From: Anadara kagoshimensis | Taxonomy: Eukaryota; Mollusca; Bivalvia; Arcoida; Arcidae | Length of the DNA: 64,000 nucleotides | Direction of reading: 5' to 3' | Assembly (NCBI GenBank): GCA_021292105.1 | Contig: CM037868.1 | Span: 33,181,523 to 33,245,522, forward strand | Shown here: in pieces, positions 59,201 through 64,000 of the stretch | How the letters are laid out: every line of letters begins with the position of its first letter | Position numbering within the stretch: the stretch's first letter is position 1 | Position numbers and translations under genes: made by a program | Notes under the pieces: model-generated | Databases searched by the model: none | Seen by the model: only the letters and a program-made list of their open reading frames with translations | Told to the model about the DNA's origin: nothing

Positions 59201-62200
59201 ACCAGGTAGAATAATAAACAAGAAGTTTCATGAAAGATTAAGTTAAAGATAAACTTCAAATCCAAACAAGGCTAAAACTTCGAAAACTGGCAGATTAAGT
59301 TAAACAGGTGAACTCATGTTCAGCTAGTTACACCAGGCAGCCCTGTGTGTAACTAGAAACACTGTGAGCCACAAGCTCACAAAAAATACCCCCCGCTCCC
59401 AACACATAAAAAATTCATCGGATCAAATTTTTAAATAGGAGGTCCACATCTACATTATATCACAAAGATTGTGTGAAAGTTTCATGAAAATCCATTGAAG
59501 GGTTTAGGAGGAGATGCGGAAAAGAGATAGGTACCCTAAGGTGTAACGGAAGGACAGAAGGACGGACACACGGACGGACGCCCCTATCACTATATACCCC
59601 CGACTTTTCATGGGGATGAAAAGAAAATTAAACATGGAACAATAGGATGTCAAATATATCCAGACATCATACATACTTATCAACAACATTTTGATGACGA
59701 TCATGATCCATTTTGATTAGTTTGGAAATTCGTTAATATTACATGTTTTGAAATACGTTATTACTAGTTTTGAAGTACGTTTTGAAATACGTTATTACTA
59801 GTTTTGAAGTACGTTTTGAAATACGTTATTACTAGTTTTGAAGTACCTTTTGAAATACGTTATTATTAGTTTTGAAGTACGTTTTGAAATACGTTATTAC
59901 TAGTGTTGAAGTACGTTTTGAAATACGTTATTACTAGTTTTGATGTACGTTTTGAAATACGTTATTACTAGTTTTGAAGTACGTTTTGAAATACGTTATA
60001 TTACTAGTTTTGAAGTACGTTTTGAAATACGTTATTACAAGTTTTGAAGTACGTTTTGAAATACGTTATATTACTAGTTTTGAAGTACGTTTTGAAATAC
60101 GTTATTACAAGTTTTGAAGTACGTTTTGAAATACGTTATTACTAGTTTTGAATTACGTTTTGAAATATGTTATTGTTAGTTTTGAAGTACGTTTTGAAAT
60201 ACGTTATTATTAGTTTTGAAGTACGTTTTGAAATACGTTATTACTAGTTTTGAACTACGTTTTGAAATACGTTATTGTCAGTTTTGAAGTACGTTTTGAA
60301 ATACGTTATTATTATTTTTGAAGTACGTTTTGAAATACGTTATTACTAGTTTTGAAGTACGTTTTCAAATGCGATTTTTTTGAAGTTTTGGATAATGCCA
60401 AATCAACAGCTCGGCCTCTCGTTTGCTATATTTCGGCAGCTATTTGGCAGCTGTTATATATCTCTTTGCAGCTTGTCACTAGTCATCCATATCTTGACTT
60501 GCGACTTTCAACTTGTTTTCGTTTCGTTCATTAGTCTATAATGTTTTTGCTCCCAGTTTTAAATCATGATAATCAATCAAACTATGCCCAAATCAAAGTT
60601 CCGAAGCGAACTTAATACTTTGAAGCTTTCAAATTAGGTTAACGCGTGAGACCGAGTGCTCTGAAGGATAAGCATTTCCTATTTGGCTAGCTACACTCGC
60701 AACGTTGAGAATGCAAGGAAGACGTTATTCTAGATTTATACTTCTTATTTTGCAGATTATACCATATTTTGTCATGGAGACTTTGGGATACCCGGGACTA
60801 CCGGGTCTGTTTGTGGCTTGTTTGTTTAGTGGGGCTTTGAGGTAAGTTACAGGTTTGTTTTCGAAAACAGTGTATAGTTCGTCAAGTTTGACCTGACCGG
60901 GATCTGGTATACTCTGATAGGCGAATACAAGTGGAAGAAATAGCGCATACATTAGGCATTTTACATGGTAGCGTTTTAAAAATCTTACATTATCGTTTAG
61001 GTGTGCGCAAGTTTACAGCCCGTTGGATCCCAAAATCTCTTAGCGATTAGCAAATAGCAACCAGAGCATCAGCATACAGCGCTTAAGGTCAACAGATAAT
61101 TTCTGTTTCCGTCTGGTGACTATAGAAGAGACTTGGGTGTATCATGTTTATCTAGAGAATGAAGCTCAAAGTCGTCAGGTGTTAGGGCCTGGGTTCCCAC
61201 GGCCAAAGGTGATTTTGACGCAACGATCTGCTAGCAAGGTGATGGTCACAGTATTTTGGGTAAAAGGTGTTATTATGTTGGACTTTAAACCGAGGAGAAG
61301 TACAATAACTGTATTCAACGATGTAAACGTGCTAGACCAAATGAAAATCGCCATCCGTGAAAAATTCTCTGAAGGGGTTTTGCTCCGGAAGGAAAACTCG
61401 AGAGTTCACATTTCCAAAGTTGCAGTAAATGCTGTAGAGCAAAACGGGTATGAAATAATACCATAACCCGCCTATTGGCTTTAATTACCTAGCCCCAAAA
61501 ATTGAAAAAATAATATCCGTAAACGTCATGTCATTGAGCCATTGAGCAAACGAAAACACTCTTATCTTAGCTGACGATGACCGTAATATGGATAGTTGGT
61601 GACCAAACTGCTGCCCGAGAGAAATATAGGTGGTGAGATATAAATACCAAATGACCGAAAAACTGCCCAATGATAGTTGCTGAAAAACTTTTGTCATATA
61701 AGTAATGAGAGAGACCGCGATGAGCTGCAGGTTCCTCGGTATTATTTACCTTAATGTCAAACATTCGAGTTGAGTTGAGTTGAGTAATGGTGTTTAACGT
61801 CCCAGTCAAGAATATTTCACTTATATCGAGACGTCGCCAACTATAGGCGAAGGTGCAGAAATTCTTCCTGTGCGTTGCGCTCATAGCATTATACAGCAGG
61901 GTTCTTTAGCATGCCAAGACCACCGGGGCCTCGTTTATTTTAAGTTCCTATCCGAAAGAACCGTGACTTTCATTTCGAAATGCAGAGTGCTTGGTGAAAG
62001 AACAGTCACTATCCACTTTCAAGTCTTGGGTCAGACCAGGCCCGGGATCGAACCAACGACCTCCCACTTACGGAGCGAGCACTCTACCAACTGAGCTACC
62101 GCAGTGGTTCAAACATTTGACAAACATGTACTAAAACATGTGTTTTTCTCTGGTATTTTTGTGTAGTAAGCCACTATGTTAGCTTAGTTTGTAGAGTGTA

Positions 62201-62680
62201 CTCTTGGTATGTGTGAAAGTGGAGTTCGAACCGCGGTCGGGTGTTACTAAAACTTGATTAAAAGTACTGATTGTTCTTTCGCCTAACATTTGGTATTTTA
62301 AAATTAAAGTCATAGGGTCCTTCAGAAGATACCTTAAAAACCAGTGTCTCGTGTCACGGCAGGCGTTGCACATTAAACAACACTCCCTGCACATTGTCCA
62401 TTGCCCTTAGTGTACCAAAGTAAAGGTCAAAAGTACTGCTTATAGCTAGTGACATCTCGATATGAGTGAAATATTCTTGACCGGTACGTAAAACCCTTTT
62501 CAATCAATCATTAATCATATTTGTACCTCATTTGTCTTATCTGTCTTGTATAATATATTTTTACACTTTATTCCTTTTTGTAGCACCATGTCGTCATGCT
62601 TGAATGCCCTAGCTGCTGTCACGTGGGAGGATATATTGATGCCGTTCTTTGGTAACATATCAGAGTCCTCGAAAACCAGG
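45089..62680 (+). CDS. sodium:solute symporter, SLC5 family (SMCT/SMVT-like), gene span, 3' end off window
   Basis: Role from family knowledge: a plasma-membrane Na+-coupled cotransporter of monocarboxylates or vitamins (SLC5A8/A12/A6 group). The exact substrate cannot be told. Seen: start exon (45089-45445 or 47705-48061), 51314-51382, one 52-bp exon copy, 56323-56390, 57404-57558, 58395-58535, 59070-59205, 60756-60841 and 62584-62680. The phases agree and give 387 codons. Hallmarks are VWDWVVFA, SDFL.GG near TM1/2, SILVSFMSAILILGTPAE, YLERRF, YAPSTAL, GGMKAVVWTDAFQ, NPDPTQRHSFW, GVNQASVQRYCA, GYPGLPGLFVACLFSGALS and NALAAVTWEDI. Family members are about 600 residues, so roughly the last third is missing. 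The gene shows triplicated, arrayed and truncated exons, described separately. Introns are full of SINEs and TIR elements. Confidence 0.88.
45476..45857 (-). mobile_element. SINE-1 with target-site duplication
   Basis: The minus-strand head 'ggtagctcagttggtagag' and tail are intact, and an internal duplication of the 'gtgacttt' block is present. 'ttttgttacaga' flanks both sides as a target-site duplication. It begins only about 30 bp after the donor of start exon copy 1. Confidence 0.9.
46550..46799. mobile_element. TIR-3 element, 250 bp
   Basis: Begins 'acagacctgtctaaagttta' with 'cactgagctaacgaattag' and ends 'attaaactttcaaccggtct'. It carries 'gaatcggcaactcatctcag', the phrase also found in the satellite at 38700. 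Confidence 0.82.
46808..47371. mobile_element. TIR-3 element split by SINE-1
   Basis: 'gacctgtcaaaagtttaaca' on the left and 'aatgttaaactttcgactgg' on the right bound it. The SINE-1 at 46917-47257 splits the 'cttttggcagtt' phrase, which is duplicated on both sides. Confidence 0.85.
46917..47257 (+). mobile_element. SINE-1, best-preserved full copy with target-site duplication
   Basis: The head 'gcggtagctcagatggtag' (box A) and 'gtgggttcgaaccccgg' (box B) are followed by the full body and the tail 'gggacgttaaacaccattac' plus 'gcaactcaactcaac'. 'ttttggcagtt' occurs directly before and after, as expected for target-primed reverse transcription. Confidence 0.93.
47705..48061 (+). CDS. SLC5 start exon, copy 2 (intact)
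   Basis: 119 codons from ATG (purine at -3), ending TSAYE before 'gtgaga', phase 0. It starts MASTRHQNSFVIWDWILF and keeps TSDFLTGG, SILVSFMSAILILGTPAE and FVPLMYPLKI. An earlier non-ATG in-frame start at 47684 is not needed. It can replace copy 1 upstream of the 51314 exon. Confidence 0.88.
49010..49476 (-). mobile_element. SINE-1 with internally duplicated head region
   Basis: The minus-strand order is head ('gatagctcagttggtag'), 'gagtctgacccaagacttaa', then a second 'gactttcatttcgta'-type segment before the tail at 49017-49085. The middle of the element is duplicated. Confidence 0.8.
50060..50215. mobile_element. palindromic foldback, arms about 65 bp
   Basis: 'atgagaaaaagaaccctaca' is mirrored by 'gtaggattctttttctcat'. 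'gacagagatatctcaaactc' is mirrored by 'cgtttgagatatctccg'. The loop is about 25 bp. Confidence 0.88.
50470..50831 (+). pseudogene. SLC5 start exon, copy 3 (frameshifted)
   Basis: Starts MAMSGKHLFVIWDWILF and aligns with copy 2 through SILVSFMGAILILGTPVE and LGIFLTN. At about 50774 an indel shifts the frame to a stop at 50788-50790. A further one-base loss near 50802 and a 10-bp 'acaagcgtgt' duplication follow before the donor 'gtgaga' at 50832. Either ATG at 50470 or 50476 fits. It is closest to copy 2, so it came from that branch. Confidence 0.85.
50945..51275 (-). mobile_element. two SINE-1 head fragments in tandem
   Basis: 50945-51112 and 51148-51275 each carry 'gtgaattt.atttctaaat', 'cgagtgcttg' and 'attccaacccacgacctcc'. 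Only the first keeps 'tgagctatcgtagtggt'. This looks like a local duplication of a truncated SINE. Confidence 0.72.
51314..51382 (+). CDS. SLC5 exon 2 (69 bp)
   Basis: The acceptor 'tattttag' and donor 'gtatga' flank it, phase 0-0, 23 codons. It starts YLERRFNSKAAKL and ends IMMIIQQ, matching the YLE.RF segment and following helix of SLC5 proteins. It is shared by all start exon copies. Confidence 0.9.
51727..51938 (-). mobile_element. unclassified short repeat with SINE-like tail
   Basis: 'gtctcaatataagtacatga' and 'gacgccattactccacc' resemble the SINE-1 tail, but the rest does not match. It may be another SINE family sharing the tail. Confidence 0.4.
52014..52278. mobile_element. palindromic MITE TIR-5
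   Basis: 'caggccccggtttcaaaatt' on the left and 'attgtgaaaccggggcctg' on the right, about 265 bp, with 'ccttagctaagattttcc' inner arms. It is the sister of 36822. Confidence 0.9.
52315..52770. mobile_element. TIR element with 'gcaaaaaagtattcggtcac' end
   Basis: The left 'gcaaaaaagtattcggtcac' and 'tttgtaaaa' are inverted relative to 'ttttgcaaagtgacgggata' and 'cttttcgc' on the right. The interior is AT-rich without transposase. Confidence 0.75.
52969..53020 (+). CDS. SLC5 52-bp exon, copy A
   Basis: The acceptor 'gtgttgtag' and donor 'gtatgt' flank it, phase 0 in and phase 1 out. It encodes VIYMGIASYAPSTALEA plus one base. It corresponds to the conserved helix segment before VTGF in SLC5A8-like proteins. 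It differs from later copies by ATA (Ile) at codon 2 and a distinct upstream intron, so it may be the founder. Confidence 0.85.
53122..53173 (+). CDS. SLC5 52-bp exon, copy B (GC donor)
   Basis: Encodes VMYMGIASYAPSTALAA. The donor reads 'gcaagt' instead of GT, a permissible but usually weaker GC-AG type. The penultimate residue is Ala instead of Glu. Confidence 0.7.
53281..53332 (+). CDS. SLC5 52-bp exon, copy C
   Basis: Encodes VMYMGIASYAPSTALEA with donor 'gtaagt', the strongest donor class in the array. Confidence 0.75.
53440..53491 (+). CDS. SLC5 52-bp exon, copy D (GC donor)
   Basis: Identical in coding to copy B, with the same 'gcaagt' donor and the same following 'acaaagaaagaga'. 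It results from duplication of the B-C pair. Confidence 0.7.
53622..53673 (+). CDS. SLC5 52-bp exon, copy E
   Basis: Same as copy C, with donor 'gtaagt'. Confidence 0.75.
53786..53837 (+). CDS. SLC5 52-bp exon, copy F
   Basis: Encodes VMYMGIASYAPSTALEA with donor 'gtatgt'. Confidence 0.75.
53949..54000 (+). CDS. SLC5 52-bp exon, copy G
   Basis: Encodes VMYMGIASYAPSTALEA with donor 'gtatgt', followed by the longest (GA)n tract of the array. Confidence 0.75.
54140..54191 (+). CDS. SLC5 52-bp exon, copy H
   Basis: Encodes VIYMGIATYAPSTALEA. Ser is changed to Thr and codon 2 is Ile as in copy A. The donor is 'gtatgt'. It is the last copy with both splice sites. Confidence 0.75.
54307..54352 (+). 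pseudogene. SLC5 52-bp exon, copy I (donor lost)
   Basis: Starts VIYMGIASYAPFTALD, then runs into 'cttttgttctcac' with no donor and no (GA)n. The 3' end of the exon is replaced, so it cannot be spliced as the others are. Confidence 0.85.
54413..54520 (+). pseudogene. truncated copy 1 of the VTGFPTWA exon
   Basis: 'tgactggattcccgacattg' with 'gccaccgtcataaca' matches the 5' half of the 56323 exon, but the preceding AG is AA, so the acceptor is lost. A (GA)n tract replaces the 3' half and donor. Confidence 0.82.
54647..54750 (+). pseudogene. truncated copy 2 of the VTGFPTWA exon
   Basis: Acceptor 'tttaacag' is present. The copy runs 'tgactggattcccaacattg' and hits a TAA shortly after 'cataacagta', then (GA)n. 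No donor. Confidence 0.82.
54800..54982. mobile_element. MITE TIR-2, inserted between exon fragments
   Basis: Begins 'acagacgaacctttcaataa' and ends 'cacatgtttgactgc'. It lies between truncated copies 2 and 3. Confidence 0.78.
54996..55050 (+). pseudogene. truncated copy 3 of the VTGFPTWA exon
   Basis: The acceptor 'cctttcgcag' is kept. The Trp codon is TAG ('gacataggccacc'), then a short (GA)n. No donor. Confidence 0.82.
55093..55172 (+). pseudogene. truncated copy 4 of the VTGFPTWA exon
   Basis: The acceptor 'ccttacacag' is kept. Phe replaces nothing essential, but Trp is again TAG, then (GA)n. It shares the stop with copy 3, so one came from the other. Confidence 0.82.
55217..55290 (+). 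pseudogene. truncated copy 5 of the VTGFPTWA exon
   Basis: The acceptor 'cctttcacag' and Trp (TGG) are kept, but the copy breaks at 'gccaccatga' into (GA)n and has no donor. Confidence 0.82.
55313..56183. mobile_element. 871-bp TIR element with TA target duplication (pogo/mariner-type ends)
   Basis: Ends 'cagttgactctcgttatctc' and 'gagataacgagattcaactg' are inverted, with repeated 'gttcgagatatccg' motifs inside. It is flanked by TA on both sides. The empty site 'tttgactatattttatttt' occurs next to sister exon fragments, so the insertion boundaries can be read exactly. The CAGT ends and TA duplication fit Tc1/mariner-superfamily MITEs. No transposase frame was recognised. Confidence 0.92.
56205..56280 (+). 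pseudogene. truncated copy 6 of the VTGFPTWA exon
   Basis: The acceptor 'cctttcacag' and Trp codon are kept, then 'gccaccatgatagcca' and (GA)n. No donor. Confidence 0.82.
56323..56390 (+). CDS. SLC5 exon 4, the only complete copy (68 bp)
   Basis: The acceptor 'cctttcacag' and donor 'gtaagt' flank it, phase 1 in and phase 0 out. With the split Val it encodes VTGFPTWATIITVG followed by VVSTFYTFL. It continues directly into GGMKAVVW of the next exon, as in SLC5 relatives. Confidence 0.9.
56417..56598. mobile_element. TIR-3 element, short form
   Basis: About 180 bp, 'acagtacaacttgtcaagca' to 'aatgtcaaactttcgacag', with 'ccgagatatgaataact' and 'gcggtgatctgccgattt' inside. It shows the unexpanded structure. 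Confidence 0.75.
56597..56735 (+). mobile_element. dispersed repeat DR-1, 3' truncated
   Basis: 'actaatccatgtctaaatca', 'tccaccagggaagtgaggcc' and 'gggtgctccagaaggg' in family order. It starts immediately after TIR-3. Confidence 0.75.
57067..57168. repeat. inverted repeat, about 100 bp
   Basis: 'ggaagtatgaaagaattgga' and 'tccaattctttcatactta' form the arms. AT-rich inner arms 'ataattcg' and 'cgaattat' form the centre. Confidence 0.82.
57404..57558 (+). CDS. SLC5 exon 5 (155 bp)
   Basis: The acceptor 'gaatattacag' and donor 'gtgagg' flank it, phase 0 in and phase 2 out. It starts GGMKAVVWTDAFQSLIMIAG, the conserved SLC5 helix, and ends WSINDQWKRIEFF. WTD.FQ is strongly conserved in the family. 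Confidence 0.92.
57593..57632 (+). mobile_element. TIR-3 left-end fragment
   Basis: 'acagtacagacctgtcgaaa' then 'gtttaacactgagc', with no right partner nearby. Confidence 0.6.
57866..58092. mobile_element. TIR-3 element, about 227 bp
   Basis: 'acagtgcagacctgtcaaaa' and 'cttttcggtctgcactgt' form long terminal inverted repeats. The interior has single 'gaaatgctaccgagattt' and 'gaggtatcgagattacctg' units, which look like the seeds of the 18-bp minisatellite at 41810. Confidence 0.85.
58121..58370 (+). repeat. about five decayed copies of the next exon's acceptor and 5' end
   Basis: 'aagctttaacccacatcgtt', 'aagtttcaatccggaatcct', 'aagtttcaatccggatcctt', 'aagcttcagccaggatcttt' and 'aaggttcaatcaggatcctt' occur at about 58121, 58176, 58228, 58281 and 58324. 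The true exon begins 'cttcaacccggatcct' after AAG at 58394. Each copy keeps a T-rich tract and AG. Confidence 0.85.
58395..58535 (+). CDS. SLC5 exon 6 (141 bp)
   Basis: The acceptor 'gttttaag' and donor 'gtatgt' flank it, phase 2-2. It reads DFNPDPTQRHSFWSLVVGG and then GWTATYGVNQASVQRY, the well-conserved NP.P..R..FW and GVNQ..VQRY blocks of SLC5 transporters. Confidence 0.92.
58668..58800. mobile_element. fragment of the 20865-type foldback
   Basis: 'aacaacattgacctgtctgt' and, 75 bp later, 'aacaacattgacctctccgc' are direct variants of the end sequence at 20865. They are followed by a small palindrome 'ataccattttttgaat' near 58821-58873. Confidence 0.5.
58957..59064 (+). repeat. 53-bp tandem duplication next to a splice acceptor
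   Basis: 'tatcctgaccttacccatgt' through 'aaataaatcctttttaact' occurs twice, nearly identical, immediately before the polypyrimidine tract of exon 7. Confidence 0.93.
59070..59205 (+). CDS. SLC5 exon 7 (136 bp)
   Basis: The acceptor 'ctttttcag' and donor 'gtagaa' flank it, phase 2 in and phase 0 out. It encodes AVLLNVLGVFILITVTCIAG then YYVQKGCDP, a hydrophobic helix followed by the conserved CDP motif of an extracellular loop. Confidence 0.88.
59255..59705 (+). mobile_element. dispersed repeat DR-1 split by another repeat
   Basis: 'aacttcgaaaactggcaga' and 'cagctagttacaccaggca' belong to the 5' part. 'acatggaacaataggatgtc' and 'aacattttgatgacgat' belong to the 3' part. The stretch 59355-59620 lies between them. 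Confidence 0.6.
59355..59620. mobile_element. unclassified interspersed repeat with tandem 'gacggac' block
   Basis: 'tttcatgaaaatccattgaa', 'gggtttaggaggagatgcgg' and 'gacggacgcccctatcac' resemble a repeat I recall as common in mollusc genomes. Its class is not clear. It may be the 3' end of a retroelement. Confidence 0.5.
59735..60372. repeat. 34-bp minisatellite, about 18 units
   Basis: Units alternate 'ttttgaagtacg' and 'ttttgaaatacgttattact' with 'ag'. Each unit is itself a diverged pair ('gaagtacg' and 'gaaatacg'), so the primary repeat is about half the unit. It lies in the intron before exon 8. Confidence 0.95.
60563..60712 (+). mobile_element. dispersed repeat DR-1, decayed
   Basis: 'tgcccaaatcaaagttccga', 'gtgagaccgagtgctctga' and 'tatttggctagctacactc' follow the family order. 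Confidence 0.6.
60756..60841 (+). CDS. SLC5 exon 8 (86 bp)
   Basis: The acceptor 'ttattttgcag' and donor 'gtaagt' flank it, phase 0 in and phase 2 out. It reads IIPYFVMETLGYPGLPGLFV then ACLFSGAL, the PY.V and PGLPGLF.A..FSG.LS block around TM8 that includes residues near the family's sodium site. Confidence 0.92.
61077..61500 (+). pseudogene. mariner-type transposase fragment, inactive
   Basis: The frame 61116-61466 (open a little upstream) reads FRLVTIEETWVYH, ASKVMVTVFWVKGVIMLDF and GVLLRKENSRVHIS. These match the mariner DD34D blocks (DETW, KVM.TVFWD..G.I..DF, LLHDNA..H). The first catalytic Asp is Glu here and the second block's Asp-Asn is Glu-Asn. A stop follows EIIP and the downstream PYSPDLAP block is frameshifted. 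The N-terminal HTH domains and TIRs were not found. Dead remnant in an SLC5 intron. Confidence 0.82.
61560..61768. mobile_element. TIR-3 element, left-truncated
   Basis: Internal 'gcccgagagaaatataggtg' and 'gatgagctgcaggttcctcg' lead to the right end 'aatgtcaaacattcga'. A SINE-1 follows at its end. Confidence 0.62.
61771..62106 (-). mobile_element. SINE-1 with target-site duplication
   Basis: The minus-strand head 'ggtagctcagttggtagag' and 'ggttcgatcccgg' are intact and the tail is complete. 'tcaaacatt' occurs on both flanks. Confidence 0.9.
62168..62512 (+). mobile_element. SINE-1, diverged
   Basis: The head 'gttagcttagtttgtagag' and 'gttcgaaccgcggtcgg', body 'gtctcgtgtcacggcagg', and tail 'cgatatgagtgaaatattct' followed by 'gaccggtacgtaaaac'. 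It lies opposite in strand to the previous copy, about 60 bp away. Confidence 0.82.
62584..62680 (+). CDS. SLC5 exon 9, last visible (97 bp)
   Basis: The acceptor 'tttttgtag' and donor 'gtaaca' flank it, phase 2 in and phase 0 out. It reads STMSSCLNALAAVTWEDI then LMPFFGNISESSKTR. The S..S..NALAAVT.EDI motif is diagnostic for this SLC5 branch. The next exon must lie beyond the window, since none was recognised up to 64000. Confidence 0.92.
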
Positions 62681-64000
62681 GTAACAAGATTCTTAGGTAT
62701 TAATACGACGAAGTACGAATAGTAATCTACTGTTTAATTCATCTGCGGCGGAACACATGATTTTAAGTTTTTATTTAAGAAATGACATAGTATTTTGTGT
62801 CGTTTATCACTGCATAATCAAAAACAAACATACTAATCCATGTCCGAATCACAATCCAAAAGCAAAGTAAAAACTTTGGAACTGACAAGTTAGGTTAGAC
62901 ACGTGAACTTCTACCAGGGAAGTGAGACGGGGTGCTCCGGAAGGGTATGCACCTCCTGTTTAGCTAGCTACACCCGCCACGTGTGTAATCAAAATTGTGT
63001 GAAAGAAATATGGAACTTGAGACGTCAAATATATCCAGGGCAATCCTGGGCACATAGACATCAAACTTACCAACAATACTGTGATGACGGCCATAAACGA
63101 CACAAAACACTATGTCAATTCTTATATTCACATTTTCAACAAAACATCAGATACACTTATTCATGAAAACCGATAAATTCACGTTGCAATGGACATCGTT
63201 GATGTTTCACCGTGACCTATTTAAATGTTTTTCGACCGCTGTACATATACTGTTTTGGGGCCTGCATTTGTTCAAACAAACAAAATAGTCCTAAATGTGA
63301 AGTTATACAGCTATTCGGCTTGTTCAATTTAATTCTGAATTTTTACAGTAAAAACGTGTTCTCGCAATATAAGCAAAAACATGAGCCGAGGACACGTGTC
63401 TTTTTACAAATAAAAAGGTCAAAGTCCCTCTCTATTTTGTCTGAGGTATTGCTACGCTACTTGTTGACGTCACAATTATTCAAGTTCTTTGCTGTCGCTA
63501 GTGACAAATAGACGACGAAATTGTTACAATTTTTACATAGAGCTAAGCAGTTACCATTATAAATTTACATAAATATCAATGTATTTTATATCATGTGACG
63601 TATGCATTTTGTCGTGATAAATGAACCATAAGTAATACCATCTCGGTCGGGAATAAAATGGGAAAATTATTGATTTTCATATCCTAAAGCTTGAAAAACA
63701 TATGCTACGCAACAGAAGAAAGAGTAGTTCAGGTGATATAAATAAGAAACGTTAGTCGGGCAAACACTTTTGGGAGTTAATTGCACTTTTGGAGAACTGT
63801 AGTACTTTTTATTAACGGGAGAGATCGCGTTTTCATATATCACGCAAATATTCAAAGAATTAGGAAAATTAAGAAAGCTAATTAAAAAAATTGCCTGCAA
63901 TCGACTAGGACCGCGGAAGTAAAACATGATAAGACAAAACGTCTTAAGAAAGGGAGATAATTTTTTATCGATCGCGAATTTTAATATTTATGTGTATTGT
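62681..64000. other. intron, runs off the window
   Basis: Contains DR-1 at 62828-63102. The rest (63103-64000) is AT-rich, with short open frames that do not resemble SLC5 helices. Confidence 0.5.
62828..63102 (+). mobile_element. dispersed repeat DR-1, full length
   Basis: 'actaatccatgtccgaatca', 'gtgagacggggtgctccgga', 'tagctagctacacccgccac', 'atccagggcaatcctgggca' and 'tactgtgatgacggccataa'. The block 'aacgacacaaaacactatgt' after it is nearly the reverse complement of the block before it ('acatagtattttgtgtcgtt'), which suggests short terminal inverted flanks. Confidence 0.85.

Overview
The window looks like a stretch of AT-rich animal nuclear genome, most likely a mollusc and probably a bivalve. 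This is inferred from intron-rich genes with GT-AG junctions, tRNA-headed SINEs, many short inverted-repeat elements, and a glycine/methionine-rich secreted-type structural gene. No bacterial features are present. No species can be named from the sequence alone. Both supported genes are on the + strand.

Region 1 (848-33207) is one gene that enters from the left edge. I reconstruct 24 exons (about 905 codons). Twenty internal exons are only 12-69 bp. Every internal exon is a multiple of three and has phase 1 at both ends, so each can be skipped or included without breaking the frame. Small Gly/Met cassettes lie on both sides of a large 1473-bp exon that encodes a basic, Trp/Pro/Gln/Asn-rich disordered region. 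The predicted protein ends Gly-Lys-Arg-stop. I do not recognise the protein. The architecture resembles the micro-exon genes described in schistosomes, but no homology is claimed.

Region 2 (about 33.2-45.0 kb) holds no supportable host gene. It is packed with nested repeats: SINEs, foldback and TIR elements, a LINE relic, a 156-bp satellite, an 80-bp satellite made from a SINE tail, and a roughly 1.4-kb 18-bp minisatellite.

Region 3 (45089-62680, running off the right edge) is a sodium:solute symporter of the SLC5 family, closest in layout to the SLC5A8/SLC5A12/SLC5A6 (SMCT/SMVT) group. A complete coding path of nine exons (387 codons) can be assembled, missing roughly the last third. The gene has undergone unusual exon-scale amplification. 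The start exon exists in three copies (two intact, one frameshifted). A 52-bp exon is present nine times between (GA)n tracts. The next exon has six truncated upstream copies. Another exon is preceded by about five decayed copies of its 5' end. Because 52 is not a multiple of three, at most one 52-bp copy can be used per mRNA. A TA-flanked TIR element inserted precisely into the exon-fragment array dates after the amplification. A degenerate mariner transposase fragment and several SINEs lie in the later introns.

The most notable signals are the fully symmetric micro-exon gene, the exon arrays of the SLC5 gene, and a TIR family (CAGACCTGTCGAAAG ends) that seeded both a satellite and a minisatellite.
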